Source: Pseudonocardia bannensis (GTDB lineage: Bacteria > Actinomycetota > Actinomycetes > Mycobacteriales > Pseudonocardiaceae). From it: a stretch of DNA of 35,963 nt. A program made the translations under genes and the position numbers. Under the pieces are notes generated by a model. It had not been told where the DNA came from. It saw nothing but the letters and a program-made list of their open reading frames with translations, and did not search any database. Location of the stretch: contig NZ_JAAXKZ010000056.1 of the NCBI RefSeq assembly GCF_012911875.1, forward strand, positions 1 to 35,963, read 5' to 3'. Shown here piece after piece: positions 15,655 through 27,922 of this stretch (position 1 is the stretch's first letter; every line of letters begins with the position of its first letter).

Positions 15655-16086
15655 GTGGCTGATCTCTTCACGCACCCGGTGAACGTCCGCTACCTCGAGG
15701 TGGACGCCCAGGGCGTCGTCTTCAACGCCTGGTACCTGGCGTACTTCGACGACGCGATGACGGCGTTCCTCGCCGACCGCGGCCTGCCCTACACGGTGAT
15801 GACCGACGCCGGGTACGACGTGCAACTGGTCCGCTCCGAGATCGACTGGAAGGCCGGTGTGGGCTGGGGCGACGAGATCGTCGTCGCGGTGTCGACCGCC
15901 CGGATCGGGCGCACCAGCTTCGCGCTGGACTTCCAGGTGCGCCGTGGTGGCGGTGACGACGCCGAGGTGACGTGCGCGGGCCGCACCGTGTACGTGGTGA
16001 TCGCGACCGACGGCTCCGGCAAACGCGAGATCCCCCCGCTCATCGCCGACGCCCTGGGCGACCCGGCCCCGCTCCTCCCCCTCTGA
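15655..16086 (+). CDS. Acyl-CoA thioesterase, 4HBT hotdog family
   Basis: Encodes 143 residues from GTG 15655. The hotdog fold signature 'VRYLEVDAQGVVFNAWYLAYF' is split as 'RYLEVDAQGVVF' with catalytic Asp17 and 'NAWYLAYFDDAM' as the start of the central helix. 'IDWKAGVGWGDEIVVAVSTA' and 'TSFALDFQVRR' are the following strands. The enzyme should hydrolyse a medium-chain or aromatic acyl-CoA. It follows the MerR gene by 100 bp with its own likely leaderless promoter, and it fits functionally with the fadAB cluster. Substrate cannot be named. Confidence 0.87.
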   Translation: MADLFTHPVNVRYLEVDAQGVVFNAWYLAYFDDAMTAFLADRGLPYTVMTDAGYDVQLVRSEIDWKAGVGWGDEIVVAVSTARIGRTSFALDFQVRRGGGDDAEVTCAGRTVYVVIATDGSGKREIPPLIADALGDPAPLLPL

Positions 16087-16114
16087 CCGGCCCACCCAGC
16101 CGCTTCCCCGTTTG

Positions 16115-16165
16115 CCACGAACGGCACTTTCGTTCAAACCTGTTGAACAAAAGTGCCGTTCGTGG
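16115..16165. terminator. Bidirectional hairpin terminator between thioesterase and coxM-like genes
   Basis: Arms 16115-16137 and 16143-16165 (23 bases each) pair except at 16131/16149, around a five-base loop. It separates two convergent genes. The stem contains an AACGGCACTTT core and no U-tract. Confidence 0.75.
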
Positions 16166-16194
16166 GAACGCGGGGGACCCGGAGGGGTCGAGGG

Positions 16195-17006
16195 TCAGAC
16201 GCCGGCGGCGGTGGTGAGCGCCCGCTTGGTGAGCAGCCGGGCCAGGTGGCGCCGGTACTCGCGGGTCGCCGCGGTGTCCGCGGGCGGGTCGGTGGCCTGG
16301 TCGGCCAGCGCGGCCGCGTCCTCGATGGACGCCCCCTCGGCCAGCGCCGCTTCGGTGGCCGAGGCACGAAGGGGCGTCGGGCCCATGTTCACCAGGCCCA
16401 CCCGGCCGTCGACGACGGCCACGGCGACGATCGCCCAGTCGTTGGACCGGCGGGTGAACTTCTCGTACGCCCAGCCGGCGGCGCCGGTGCGCGGCACCCG
16501 GACCTCGACGATCAGCTCGTCCGGCTCCTTCACCGAGGAGAACACCCCGGTGTAGAAGCCGGTGATCGGCACCTGCCGCTCACCGCGCGCGCTGCGCAGC
16601 ACGACGGTGCCGTTCAGCGCGAGCACCGCGGCCGGCAGGTCGGACGCCGGGTCGGCGTGCGCGAGCGAGCCGCCGATGGTGCCGCGGTGACGGACCTGCG
16701 GGTCACCGACCGTGCGGGCCACGGCGGGCAGCAGCGGAACCTCGGTGGCCAGCACCTCGGAGGCCTCGAGGTCGCGGTGCCGGGTACCGGCCCCGATCGC
16801 GACCTCGTCGCCCTCGACGCGGATGTAGTTGAGGTCGGCCAGCCGCCCGATGTCGATGACCAGCTCGGGCGCACCGAGGCGCAGCTTCATCACCGGCAGC
16901 AGCGAGTGGCCGCCGGCCAGCACCGTGGCGTCCTCGCCGTGCTCGGCGAGCAGTGCCAGGGCGGCGTCGACCGTGTCCGGCCGCTCGTAGTCGAACGCGA
17001 CGGGGA

Positions 17007-17010
<4 letters not shown>
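16195..17010 (-). CDS. FAD-binding medium subunit, CO dehydrogenase/xanthine dehydrogenase family (CoxM-like)
   Basis: Encodes 271 residues. FAD-binding motifs of the family are present: 'AGGHSLLP' (32-39) and '[11 protein letters not shown]' (111-121), followed by the C-terminal CO_deh_flav domain. It transfers electrons from the 2Fe-2S subunit to an external acceptor. Its ATG overlaps the stop of the upstream small-subunit gene (ATGA), and gene order in this operon is large, small, medium rather than the more common M-S-L. A long hairpin follows the stop. Confidence 0.92.
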
Positions 17011-17560
<550 letters not shown>

Positions 17561-17564
<4 letters not shown>

Positions 17565-19837
17565 TTGGCCCCCTTCGAAGCGGCCTGGATGGCCTCCCAC
17601 ACCCGCAGCGGGGTGGTCGGCATGTCGATGTGGCGCACCCCGAGGTGGGACAGCGCGTCGACGACGGCGCTCTGCACCGCAGGCGTCGCGCCGATCGTTC
17701 CGGCCTCGCCGATCCCCTTGGCACCCAACGGGTTGATCGGAGTGGGGGTGGCCTGGTCCACGAGCTCGAAGCTGGGCAGCTCGGCCGCGGACGGGAAGCC
17801 GTAGTCGGCGAACGTCGCGGTCAGCGGGTTGCCGTCCTCGTCGTAGACGACCTCCTCGAGCAGGGCCTGCGAGATGCCCTGCGCGATGCCGCCGTGCCGC
17901 TGGCCCTCGGCCAGCAGCGGGTTCACGACCGGGCCCGCGTCGTCGACGGTGACGATCCGCTCGACGGTGACCTTGCCGGACTCGACGTCGACCTCGACGA
18001 CGGCGACGTGCGCACCGAACGGGAACGTCGGCTTCTTGCTGTCGAACGTGGTCGACACGGCGAGCTTCTCCTGCTCGGCGAGCTGCGCGAACGTCACGCT
18101 CTTCGAGCCGGGGGCGCCCTTGACCACAATGGACGCGTTGCTCTTGTCGACCTCGAGGTCGTCCACGTTGGCCTCGAGCAGGTCGGCGGCGCGCTGCTTG
18201 GCCAGCTCGACCAGCTCGCCCGCGGCCTGGTACACCGCGACGCCGCCGGTCTGCAGGCTGCGCGACCCCATCGTCCCGCTGCCCCGCGGGATGAGGTCGG
18301 TGTCGCCGTGCTTGACGGTGATCTTCTCGATCGGGATGCCCAGGTGGTCGCTGGCCAGCATCGCCCACGCGGTCGCGTGGCCCTGGCCGTGCGGCGAGGT
18401 GCCGGTCAGCACGGTCACCGTGCCGTCCGGGTGCACCTCGACGGCGGCGTCCTCGGCGAACGCGCCGCCGCCGGTGATCTCGACGTAGGACGAGACGCCG
18501 ATGCCGAGCTGGCGGGCGTCACCGCGCTCGCGGCGCGCGGCCTGCTCGGCCCGCAGCTCGGCGTAACCCGCCGCCTCCTGGGCCCGCTCGATCGCCTTGG
18601 CGTACTCGCCGCTGTCGTACTCGACGCCGCCCTGGGTGACGAACGGGAACTTCTCCGGCGCGATCACGTTGAGCTTGCGGACCTCGGCCGGGTCCATGCC
18701 GATCTCGGCGGCGAACAGGTCCATCGCCCGCTCGATCGCCGCGGTCGCCTCCGGGCGGCCCGCACCGCGGTAGGCGACGGTGGACGTCGTGGTCGTGACC
18801 AGGACCCGAGCCCGGGACTCGACCTTGGGGATGTCGTAGGTGCCGGGCGCCATCATCCGGGTGAAGGCCGGCAGGTACGTGCCGAGCCGGGGGTACGCGC
18901 CGGCGTCGGCCAGCACGTCGATCCGGTAGGCCTGCACCTTGCCGTCCCGGCTGCCACCGATCGTGACGGTCTGCAGCTGGGCGCGGCCCTGGCCCATCCC
19001 GGTCATGTTCTCCGAGCGGCTCTCCGACCAGCGGACGGGCCGGCCGGCGCGCTTGGCCAGCGCCGCGACGAGCGCGAACTCGGGGTCGGCGCCGATCTTG
19101 GCTCCGAAACCGCCGCCCACGTCGGGCAGGATCACGTGAACCGTGTCCTTCTCGACGCCGAGCCAGCCGGCGATCTCGTCGCGGGCGATGTGGGCGTTCT
19201 GGCTGGAGCAGAAGATCGTCACGCGGCCGTCGTCGCCCCACACGGCCGCGGCGGCGCGGGTCTCCAGGGGGGCCGCGGCGAGGCGCTGGTTGACGATCTC
19301 GCGAGTCACGACGACGTCGCAGCCGTCGAACAGCGTCTCGTCGAAGGCGTCCTCGACGCCGAAGCCCAGCGCCGTGTTGGTGCCGGCCTCGGGGAACAGC
19401 AGCACCTCGTCGGAGGCCGCCGCCTTCAGGTCGATCACCGCCGGCAGCGGGTCGTAGTCGACCGCGACGAGGTCGGCGGCGTCCGGGCCCTGGTAGCGCT
19501 CCTCCGTGAGCACGGCGGCGACCGGCTCCCCGACGAAGCGGACCACGTCGGTGGCCAGCCAGGGCCGGACCATGGCCTTGTTGGCCGCCGGGAACAGCAG
19601 CGCCGGCGGGAGGTCGAGATCGGCGCCGGTGATCACCGCGACGACGCCGGGGGCTTCCCGGGCGCCCTCGACGTCGATGGCGGTGATCCGTGCGTGCGCC
19701 AGTGGGGAGCGGACCAACGTCAGGTGCAGAGCACCGGTCAGCCGCTCGTCTGTCAGGTCGTCGGTGTAGGTCGCGCCCCGTGTGAGGAACACCGGATCCT
19801 CAACACGGACCACGCGCGTGCCCATGATGCTCATCAC
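17561..19837 (-). CDS. Molybdenum-binding large subunit, form II CoxL-like aerobic hydroxylase
   Basis: Encodes 758 residues; GTG 19837 and ATG 19834 are adjacent possible starts, with GAGGAG a little far upstream. It has the N-terminal a/b hammerhead domain and the molybdopterin-cytosine-dinucleotide domain with '[12 protein letters not shown]' and '[10 protein letters not shown]' (catalytic Glu711). The active-site loop reads 'AYRGAGR' (355-361), the form II pattern, not the 'AYxCSFR' of true form I CO dehydrogenase, whose Cys binds copper. So CO oxidation is doubtful and another hydroxylation substrate is likely. No coxD/E/F/G accessory genes are adjacent, so maturation factors must be elsewhere. 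Confidence 0.92.
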
Positions 19838-19897
19838 GGCTGAGCGTATCTCTCCTCAGGAGACGTCGCGCCACCGAGCGATGCCCTGACCTGCAAG

Positions 19898-19916
19898 TTA
19901 GCTAAGCCTTACCTGA
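19898..19916. promoter_or_regulatory. IdeR/DtxR-type iron box candidate
   Basis: Read on the minus strand the site is TCAGGTAAGGCTTAGCTAA. It matches 17 of 19 positions of the degenerate DtxR/IdeR consensus TWAGGTWAGSCTWACCTWA; mismatches are at positions 2 and 15. It lies 61-79 bp upstream of the coxL-type start and overlaps a possible -10 (TAACTT). Flanking it are a 13-bp dyad CCTGAT-G-ATCAGG (19912-19924) and the perfect palindrome TCAGGATCCTGA (19920-19931). Confidence 0.55.
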
Positions 19917-19934
19917 TGATCAGGATCCTGAGGC

Positions 19935-19964
19935 CCGGGTGGGCTCCCGACGGAGCCCGCCCGG
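19935..19964 (-). terminator. Hairpin terminator downstream of thiD
   Basis: A 13-bp GC-rich stem with one G-T type mismatch and a four-base loop (CGAC) lies just beyond the thiD stop. It separates the thi operon from the coxL-type promoter region, which has the same direction. Confidence 0.5.
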
Positions 19965-19973
19965 CCCTTCTCC

Positions 19974-22592
<2,619 letters not shown>

Positions 22593-22617
22593 TTCAGATG
22601 TGGTGCAGCTCTGTGCT

Positions 22618-22652
22618 GCGGATCAGCGTGGACAAACGCGGATCAGCGTGGA
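22618..22652. repeat. 20-bp-period tandem direct repeat upstream of thiC
   Basis: The 15-mer GCGGATCAGCGTGGA occurs at 22618-22632 and 22638-22652, followed by a partial third copy (GATCAGCAC). It lies just upstream of the riboswitch, in or near the thiC promoter, close to two DNA turns apart. Confidence 0.6.
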
Positions 22653-22719
22653 TCAGCACTGCCCGCCGACCGTAACCCGGCGCGCCGGGCCGGCGCCAGG
22701 GAGTGTGCGGTGCTCGTCG

Positions 22720-23850
22720 TCAGACCCGGCCCGGACCGTAGACCCGGTACGCGTTGTCTGCGGCGATCATCGCGGTGATGCGGTGGACGTCGGGTTCGGC
22801 CGCCTCCCCGGCGCGCCGCCAGCCGTCGAGCAGGTCCTGGACCGCGCGGCGGAACCGCAGCGCCGCGAGGTGGTACAGCTCGGCCAGCCCGAACGCGTCG
22901 GAGGAGTAGAGCACCTTGCCGAACGGGGCGATCTCCAGCACCTCGGCGAGCAGCACCGAGGCCCGTGGCCCGACGTAGGTGGCGGCGAGGCCCACGTCGA
23001 CATGGACGTGGCCGAACACGTGGGCCAGCCACGCCGCTTCCCGGTGGTAGGGGTAGCAGTGCAGCAGCATCACCGCGACGCCGGTGGCGGCGGTGGCCCG
23101 GCAGAATCCGGTGAGCAGGATCGGGTTCGCCCGGTGCAGGTCCTCGTCGGGATCGCCGAAGCCGGTGTGCAGTTGCAGCGGCAGCCCGGTGTCCACCCCG
23201 CACCACAGGACGTGGCGCAGCAGCACCGGGTCGTCCAGCGGGCCGGACCGGCCCCGCAGCCAGCGCCCCGCGGCCGCGCGGACCTCGGTGTCGGTCGGCC
23301 GCGCCGGGTCGACGTCGAAGCCGTGGCGGTAGGCCAGCACCGACTTGCACGCGATCGCGGTCCTCGCCCGGGATGCGACCGCGGCGGCCACCGAGTCGGG
23401 GTACTGCGCGGGCCCCACGCCCCCGGCGGCGACCTGCTCGGCCACCGTCTCCAGCCGCAGCACCTCGAACGCCGGCGCCCCGGCTGCCGTGCCCAGCTCG
23501 GCGAGCCCGAGCAGCTCGGAGGAGCGGAAACCGGTGTCGACGAACAACGCGGTGGTACCGGACGCCGTCAGCAGCCGGCGGGTCACCTCGGCCGGGCCGA
23601 GCTCGGCCCGGCGGGCGAGATAGTCCGACGCGGGTGCGTGCGGCGGGAGGTCGAGCACCGGTGCGCACCACCGCCGGACCGAGAGCCCCAGCGCCGAGTC
23701 GAACGGGTCGGCCCACGACGGCGTCGCGCCCTCGGTGAGCAGCGCACCGAAGGCGGCCGCGTCCGCCGGCCCCGCCAGCACGCTGTGGCAGTGGTGGTCG
23801 ATGAGCGCCGGCGAGTCGAACCGGTCCGGCGCCCCGGTCAGTGGGTCCAC
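22720..23850 (-). CDS. Amidohydrolase family protein, FluG N-domain-like
   Basis: Encodes 376 residues if the GTG at 23850 is used, which overlaps the end of the upstream glutamine-synthetase-like gene. Metal-site motifs of the amidohydrolase barrel are present: 'LIDHHCHS' (His20/His22), 'LQLHTGFGDPDED', 'LLHCYPYHREAAWLAHVF', and 'VLYSSDAFGLAELYH' with the catalytic Asp. Fungal and bacterial FluG-type proteins join such a domain to a glutamine-synthetase-like domain; here they are two adjacent genes. It probably hydrolyses an amide or gamma-glutamyl compound. No Shine-Dalgarno is visible, consistent with translational coupling. Start is less certain than product. Confidence 0.82.
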   Translation of the reverse strand: MDPLTGAPDRFDSPALIDHHCHSVLAGPADAAAFGALLTEGATPSWADPFDSALGLSVRRWCAPVLDLPPHAPASDYLARRAELGPAEVTRRLLTASGTTALFVDTGFRSSELLGLAELGTAAGAPAFEVLRLETVAEQVAAGGVGPAQYPDSVAAAVASRARTAIACKSVLAYRHGFDVDPARPTDTEVRAAAGRWLRGRSGPLDDPVLLRHVLWCGVDTGLPLQLHTGFGDPDEDLHRANPILLTGFCRATAATGVAVMLLHCYPYHREAAWLAHVFGHVHVDVGLAATYVGPRASVLLAEVLEIAPFGKVLYSSDAFGLAELYHLAALRFRRAVQDLLDGWRRAGEAAEPDVHRITAMIAADNAYRVYGPGRV

Positions 23851-25226
23851 CGGGAGGCGGCGACGACGTCGCCGGGCGCGACCCCGGCGAACCGGGCGAT
23901 CTCCGCGTCGCGGACCGCGGCGATGGTATCCGCCAGCTCCGGGCCGAAGGCCTCGGCCAGCACCGATTCGCGACGGAACGCGGCCACCGCGTCCTCCAGG
24001 CGCTGCGGTAGCCGGACCACGCCGCGGGTGGACCGCTCGCCGGCCGACCAGCGCGCCGGATCGATGTACACCGGATCGCGCAGCCGCGCGCCCTGCTCGA
24101 TCCCGGCGAGCCCGCAGGCGAGCAGCCCCGCCACGACCAGGTACGGGTTCGCGCTCTGGTCCATGCACTTCACCTCGACGTTCGCCGCGGCGGCCTGCTC
24201 ACCGACCGAACCGGTCACCAGACGCACCGCGGCCTCCCGGTTCTCCGGCCCCCAGCACGCGTAGACCCCGGCCCAGTGCGACGGCACCAGCCGCAGGTAG
24301 CTGGCCACGCTCGGCGCGGCGACGGCGAGCAGCGCGGGCAGCCGGTCGAGGATCCCGGCGGTGAAGCCCTCACCCTCCTTGGCCAGCCCGCAGGGCCCGT
24401 CACCGCCGCTCATCAGATTTCGCCCGGCGCGGTGGATCGACAGGTGCACGTGCCCGCCGTTGCCGACCTCGCCGGCGACGACGGCGGGCGCGAACGACAC
24501 CCGCAGCCCGTGCCGCTGGGCCACCGCCCGGATCGTGGTCCGCACCAGCACGGCGGTGTCGGCCGCCGCGACCGGCGACTCGGGCGCGACCGAGACCTCG
24601 AGCTGGCCGGGGGCGTACTCGGGGTGGAACTGCAGGACCTCCACCTCCTGGGCGGCCAGCGCTCGCAGCAGGTCGGCGGCGTAGTCGGACCGTTCGACGA
24701 GCCGCGCCATGCCGTAGGCCGGCCCGCTCATCGCCGGCACGAAACCGGGCCCCGGCCCGGGCCCCTCGGCCGGGGCGAGCACCCACTCGATCTCGAACGC
24801 CATCCGAACCGTGATCCCCATCCCCGCCAGCCGCCCGGCGAGCCGCCCGGCGGTGGCCCGGCTGCACTGCGGGTGCGGTTCGCCCTCCTGGGTCCACCGG
24901 TCCACCGGCGCCCACGCCCAGCCGGGCTGGGCGGCCAGCACCACCAGCCGGTCCAGGTCGGGCAGCAGCCGCAGGTCGCCGGTCGGGCCGGCCGACCAGC
25001 GCCCGTCGGTGATCGAATCGTCGGGCAGGAAGAAGTCGAACAGCGGCGTGGCCCCCACCCCCCAGGCCGCGGCTCGCGGCAGCGCCGCCGTCGGCACGGC
25101 CTTCACGCGGGTGATCCCGCCGTTGTCCACCCACGTCAGCGCCACCGCGACCACGTCGGCGGCGGCCAGCCGCTCGGCGTGCCGCGTGCCCTGCGCGGCC
25201 CGCTCGACCCGTTCCTGATGCTGCAC
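23838..25226 (-). CDS. Glutamine-synthetase-family ligase (gamma-glutamyl amide synthetase-like)
   Basis: Encodes 462 residues. GS beta-grasp and catalytic domains are evident: 'RVKAVPTAALPRAAAWG', 'FEIEW' (144-148), 'FHPEYAPGQLEVSVAP' with Glu203 and Glu210, 'GNGGHVHLSIH' (His259, His261) and 'NPYLVVAGLLACGLAGIEQG'. It lacks the strict GlnA ammonia-site context and regulatory adenylylation region, and it resembles the GlnA3/GlnA4-like or FluG C-terminal enzymes that glutamylate amines such as polyamines or ethanolamine. Its neighbour amidohydrolase and an upstream MFS gene suggest a small catabolic or conjugation module. The amine substrate is unknown. Confidence 0.88.
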   Translation of the reverse strand: MQHQERVERAAQGTRHAERLAAADVVAVALTWVDNGGITRVKAVPTAALPRAAAWGVGATPLFDFFLPDDSITDGRWSAGPTGDLRLLPDLDRLVVLAAQPGWAWAPVDRWTQEGEPHPQCSRATAGRLAGRLAGMGITVRMAFEIEWVLAPAEGPGPGPGFVPAMSGPAYGMARLVERSDYAADLLRALAAQEVEVLQFHPEYAPGQLEVSVAPESPVAAADTAVLVRTTIRAVAQRHGLRVSFAPAVVAGEVGNGGHVHLSIHRAGRNLMSGGDGPCGLAKEGEGFTAGILDRLPALLAVAAPSVASYLRLVPSHWAGVYACWGPENREAAVRLVTGSVGEQAAAANVEVKCMDQSANPYLVVAGLLACGLAGIEQGARLRDPVYIDPARWSAGERSTRGVVRLPQRLEDAVAAFRRESVLAEAFGPELADTIAAVRDAEIARFAGVAPGDVVAASRWTH

Positions 25227-25319
25227 GATGCACCGCCCGGCGACGCGTTCCGGCGAACCGATCTCAGGGCGGTCGATAGTGCCAGGTCCCGGGCACCGGG
25301 TCGAGCGTGCGGACGCGCG

Positions 25320-26393
25320 CTACGCCGCGGCGCGCACGCGGAGCAGCCGGGGCAGCGTCCCCGCCATGAGCAGAACGAGCCCGCCGACCGCGACGGCCCC
25401 GCCCAGCGCCCACGCCGCGAACACCGCGATGGACGCCACCTCGCCGCCCAGCGACGCCACCGATGTCATCGTCGCCCGGGCGCTCCCGGTGATCCGGTCC
25501 TGCAGCCGGACGTCGGCGACGACCAGCACCATCCGGTACAGCCCGTAGAACACGGCGAGACCGGTCAAGGCCGCCGGGTGCGCGACGATCGCCGACGCGA
25601 CCAGCGCCGTCGACGCCACGCCGAGGGCGAGTGCCAGGCCGAGCGAGGGCAGCCGGGCACCGGAGGCCGCGCAGGCGGAACCGGCTGCGCCCGCCAGCGG
25701 GAGGCCGAGCGCGACGATCGGGACCAGACCGGTCGGGACGCCCGCGTCGGCGACGAGCAGGGGGACGTACTCCTCGAGTGCGCCGAGCCCGGCCAGCCCC
25801 GCCACCGCCAGCACCGCGCTGCGGACGGCCGGTTGCACCGCCACCTCGGTGAGCCCGGCGCGCAGGGAGGCCGGTCGGGCCGCGGCGGCGCCCGGCTCGT
25901 CGTCCACCTCGGCGTCCGGCCCGGGCACGGGACCGTCGACCGCCTCCGGCTGCACGCGGCGGGCCCCCGGCAGCCGCTCGCGGCCGGCCTCGGGCAGCGC
26001 GCTCGCGAGCAGCGCCGCCCCGAGGCAGCAGGCCACGCTGACCCAGCCGACCAGCGGGTATCCCCCGGCCCGGAACAGCACGGTGGCCGCCACCGCGGCC
26101 GGGATCTGCGCCAGCTGCCCGGCCGCCTCCGCCCGGCCGATCACCCGGGCGTAGTGCGACGCCGCCCCGGCCGCGGCCAGCCCGTCGTAGACCAGCGCCC
26201 GGAACGCGCCCGAGACCAGCGCACCGCCGAGGCCCCACAGCACGAAACCGCCTGCGAAACCCGGGAAACCGGGCGCCGCGGTCCACAGCGCGTAGGCACC
26301 GGCCTGCAGCACCCCGGCGATCACGAGCACCCCCCGCCGGGACCAGCGGTCGGCCAGCGCGCCGGACGGCACCTCGGCGAGGACGCCCGTCAC
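25320..26393 (-). CDS. MFS transporter (apparent N-terminal truncation)
   Basis: From GTG 26393 the frame encodes 357 residues with 'GVLAEVPSGALADRWSRRG' (MFS motif A) at the very start and at least ten hydrophobic segments, with an acidic/Pro-rich central loop near residues 150-180. The missing first helix is encoded directly upstream in the same frame (26394-26573) but an in-frame TGA at 26552-26550 interrupts it, and no ATG/GTG/TTG start lies between that TGA and 26393. As annotated, the product lacks TM1 and half of TM2, so it may be non-functional or use another start. It precedes the GS-like and amidohydrolase genes and could export or import their substrate. Confidence 0.7.
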   Translation of the reverse strand: MTGVLAEVPSGALADRWSRRGVLVIAGVLQAGAYALWTAAPGFPGFAGGFVLWGLGGALVSGAFRALVYDGLAAAGAASHYARVIGRAEAAGQLAQIPAAVAATVLFRAGGYPLVGWVSVACCLGAALLASALPEAGRERLPGARRVQPEAVDGPVPGPDAEVDDEPGAAAARPASLRAGLTEVAVQPAVRSAVLAVAGLAGLGALEEYVPLLVADAGVPTGLVPIVALGLPLAGAAGSACAASGARLPSLGLALALGVASTALVASAIVAHPAALTGLAVFYGLYRMVLVVADVRLQDRITGSARATMTSVASLGGEVASIAVFAAWALGGAVAVGGLVLLMAGTLPRLLRVRAAA

Positions 26394-26573
26394 CGACCAG
26401 ACCGCGAACAGCGCGGAGACCTCGGAGCCGGACAGGCCCGTGTCGGTGAAGAACAGCGCGTACAGCGGGTACAGCGGAACCGCGTCCGCGAGCAGCGACC
26501 AGCCGACGCCGAGCCGGGCGAGCCGGCGGGCGTCGGGCGGAAGACCGGGTCAACCGAAGCCTGGACGGCGCAC
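26394..26573 (-). pseudogene. 5' part of MFS gene with premature TGA at codon 8
   Basis: GTG 26573 lies six bases after a TAGCCT -10 box (26585-26580), the same leaderless geometry as neighbours. It reads seven codons (MRRPGFG), then TGA, then continues in frame into 'RRLARLGVGWSLLADAVPLY' and 'PLYALFFTDTGLSGSEVSAL', which is a good TM1 and loop leading into motif A. The stop context is TGA-C, a leaky type. Nonsense mutation, readthrough or a sequence error all remain possible. Confidence 0.55.
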
Positions 26574-26579
26574 CGGGCC

Positions 26580-26585
26580 AGGCTA
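26580..26585 (-). promoter_or_regulatory. Candidate -10 box of MFS gene
   Basis: TAGCCT on the minus strand ends six bases before GTG 26573, suggesting a leaderless transcript and supporting that GTG as the ancestral start. Confidence 0.45.
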
Positions 26586-26726
26586 GGTGGGCACCGCGAC
26601 CGGCGACACCGATTTTCCGCCGCGACCGACAACCGCCCGCTCGGCCGTCACCGAGGAACGGCCCCCCGTGATCGGATGGGCGCGCGGCCGAGCACGGCCG
26701 GTGCTGACCACGGGCAGGGAGTGCCG

Positions 26727-27380
26727 ATGGGGTGGCTCGCGGTGTTCTTCGGGGCGGCCGTGCTGATCGCGCTGACACCGGGATCGAACAACCTCGTGGG
26801 GCTGCATCACGGGATGACGCACGGCCTCGGCCCGTCGCTGGTCGGGCTGCTCGGGCGGTTGCTCGCGTTCGCGCTGATGGTCGCGGCGGTCGCGGCCGGG
26901 CTGGCGCAGGTGCTGGCCGCGTCGGGATACGCACTGACGGTCATCAAGTGGGTCGGCGTCGCGTATCTGGCCTGGCTGGGCGGGCTGATCCTGTACCGGA
27001 CGTGGCGCCACGACCCGGCGGCCGGGTTGCCCGAGGCCGTCGCCGGGCCGGACGGTGCAGCGGTGCCGCCCGGCGCCCCGCTGGTCACGGTGCTGCGCAA
27101 GGAGTTCCTGGTCGCGATCACCAACCCCAAGGCGATGCTCATCTTCACCGCCTTCATGCCCCAGTTCGTCGACCCCGGACGGGGGCCGGTCGCCTGGCAG
27201 GTGGCCGTGCTGGGCCTGGTCTACCTGCTGGCCGAGTTCCTCGCCGGGACCGTCTACATCGGAGCCGGAGCCGCCGTGCGGTCGGCAGCCCTGACGGTGC
27301 GGGCCCGCCGCAACCTCGACCGCGCGACGGGCGGCGTCCTGCTGGGAATGGCCGGGGCGCTGGCGACCTCACCCACCTGA
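26727..27380 (+). CDS. LysE family translocator
   Basis: Encodes 217 residues from ATG 26727, with CAGGGAG upstream as ribosome site. It shows the LysE/RhtB signature: '[21 protein letters not shown]' is split as '[14 protein letters not shown]' and 'HHGMTHGLG', then '[20 protein letters not shown]', and '[20 protein letters not shown]'. Six hydrophobic segments are expected for this exporter of amino acids or related metabolites. It is divergent from the MFS gene and followed by an F420-type nitroreductase gene after 44 bp. The substrate is not predictable. Confidence 0.92.
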   Translation: MGWLAVFFGAAVLIALTPGSNNLVGLHHGMTHGLGPSLVGLLGRLLAFALMVAAVAAGLAQVLAASGYALTVIKWVGVAYLAWLGGLILYRTWRHDPAAGLPEAVAGPDGAAVPPGAPLVTVLRKEFLVAITNPKAMLIFTAFMPQFVDPGRGPVAWQVAVLGLVYLLAEFLAGTVYIGAGAAVRSAALTVRARRNLDRATGGVLLGMAGALATSPT

Positions 27381-27412
27381 GCGACCGGTCTGCGACACGC
27401 GGACGGCGGGTG

Positions 27413-27418
27413 TTGTAT
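27413..27418 (+). promoter_or_regulatory. Weak candidate -10 box of nitroreductase gene
   Basis: TTGTAT ends six bases before ATG 27425, matching the leaderless spacing seen elsewhere in the window, although its second base departs from TAnnnT. Confidence 0.3.
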
Positions 27419-27424
27419 GGAGCC

Positions 27425-27862
27425 ATGCCTTTGCACGGAGAGTACGAACCCAGCCCCGCTCAGTGGGTCCGCGACCAGGTCGAGGAGTACGAGAGCTCGG
27501 GCGGCACGAAGGGCACCACGCTGCGCGGGCTGCCGGTGGTCGTCCTGACGACGAAGGGCGCCAGGTCCGGGAAGCTGCGCAAGTCACCGCTCATGCGCGT
27601 CGAGCACGACGGCTCCTACGCGGCCGTGGCCTCGCTGGGCGGCGCCCCGCAGAACCCGGTCTGGTACCACAACGTCAAGTCCGAGCCGCTCGTCGAGCTG
27701 CAGGACGGCCCGGAGAAGAAGGACTACGTGGCCCGCGAGCTCACCGGGGACGAGAAGGCCGCCTGGTGGGAGCGCGCCGTGGCCGCCTTCCCCGACTACG
27801 CCGACTACCAGCGCAAGACCGACCGCGAGATCCCGGTCTTCGTCCTCGAGCCCGCCGCCTGA
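27425..27862 (+). CDS. Deazaflavin-dependent (F420) nitroreductase family protein
   Basis: Encodes 145 residues of the DDN/FDOR split-barrel family. Hallmarks are '[20 protein letters not shown]' (phosphate/F420-binding), '[20 protein letters not shown]' and '[19 protein letters not shown]'. Related mycobacterial proteins bind F420 and reduce quinones or nitro compounds. It points to an F420-producing actinobacterium. It is followed by a perfect hairpin and the convergent ABC operon. Confidence 0.92.
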   Translation: MPLHGEYEPSPAQWVRDQVEEYESSGGTKGTTLRGLPVVVLTTKGARSGKLRKSPLMRVEHDGSYAAVASLGGAPQNPVWYHNVKSEPLVELQDGPEKKDYVARELTGDEKAAWWERAVAAFPDYADYQRKTDREIPVFVLEPAA

Positions 27863-27869
27863 CACCCCC

Positions 27870-27909
27870 GTGAGCGGATGACGCTGTTCCGACGGCGTCA
27901 TCCGCTCAC
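27870..27909. terminator. Bidirectional hairpin terminator
   Basis: Perfect 15-bp arms (27870-27884 and 27895-27909, GTGAGCGGATGACGC and its complement) flank a ten-base loop. It sits between the convergent nitroreductase gene and the ABC permease C-terminal fragment. No U-tract. Confidence 0.8.
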
Positions 27910-27922
27910 GCCCGGGTCGGGG

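Noticed and set aside
11195..15682. Very long open frame on the + strand (about 1495 codons) opposite fadB and fadA
   Set aside because: High-GC coding DNA leaves long antisense frames. This one opposes two clear catalytic enzymes and has no domain pattern of its own.
17630..19843. + strand frame of about 737 codons opposite the coxL-type gene
   Set aside because: It is the mirror of a clearly coding enzyme and has an Arg/His/Val-rich, non-protein-like composition.
24276..27380. Long + strand frame (about 1034 codons) upstream of and including the LysE gene
   Set aside because: Only its last 217 codons look like a protein (LysE). The earlier part is the antisense of the GS-like and MFS genes and lacks a ribosome site near its start.
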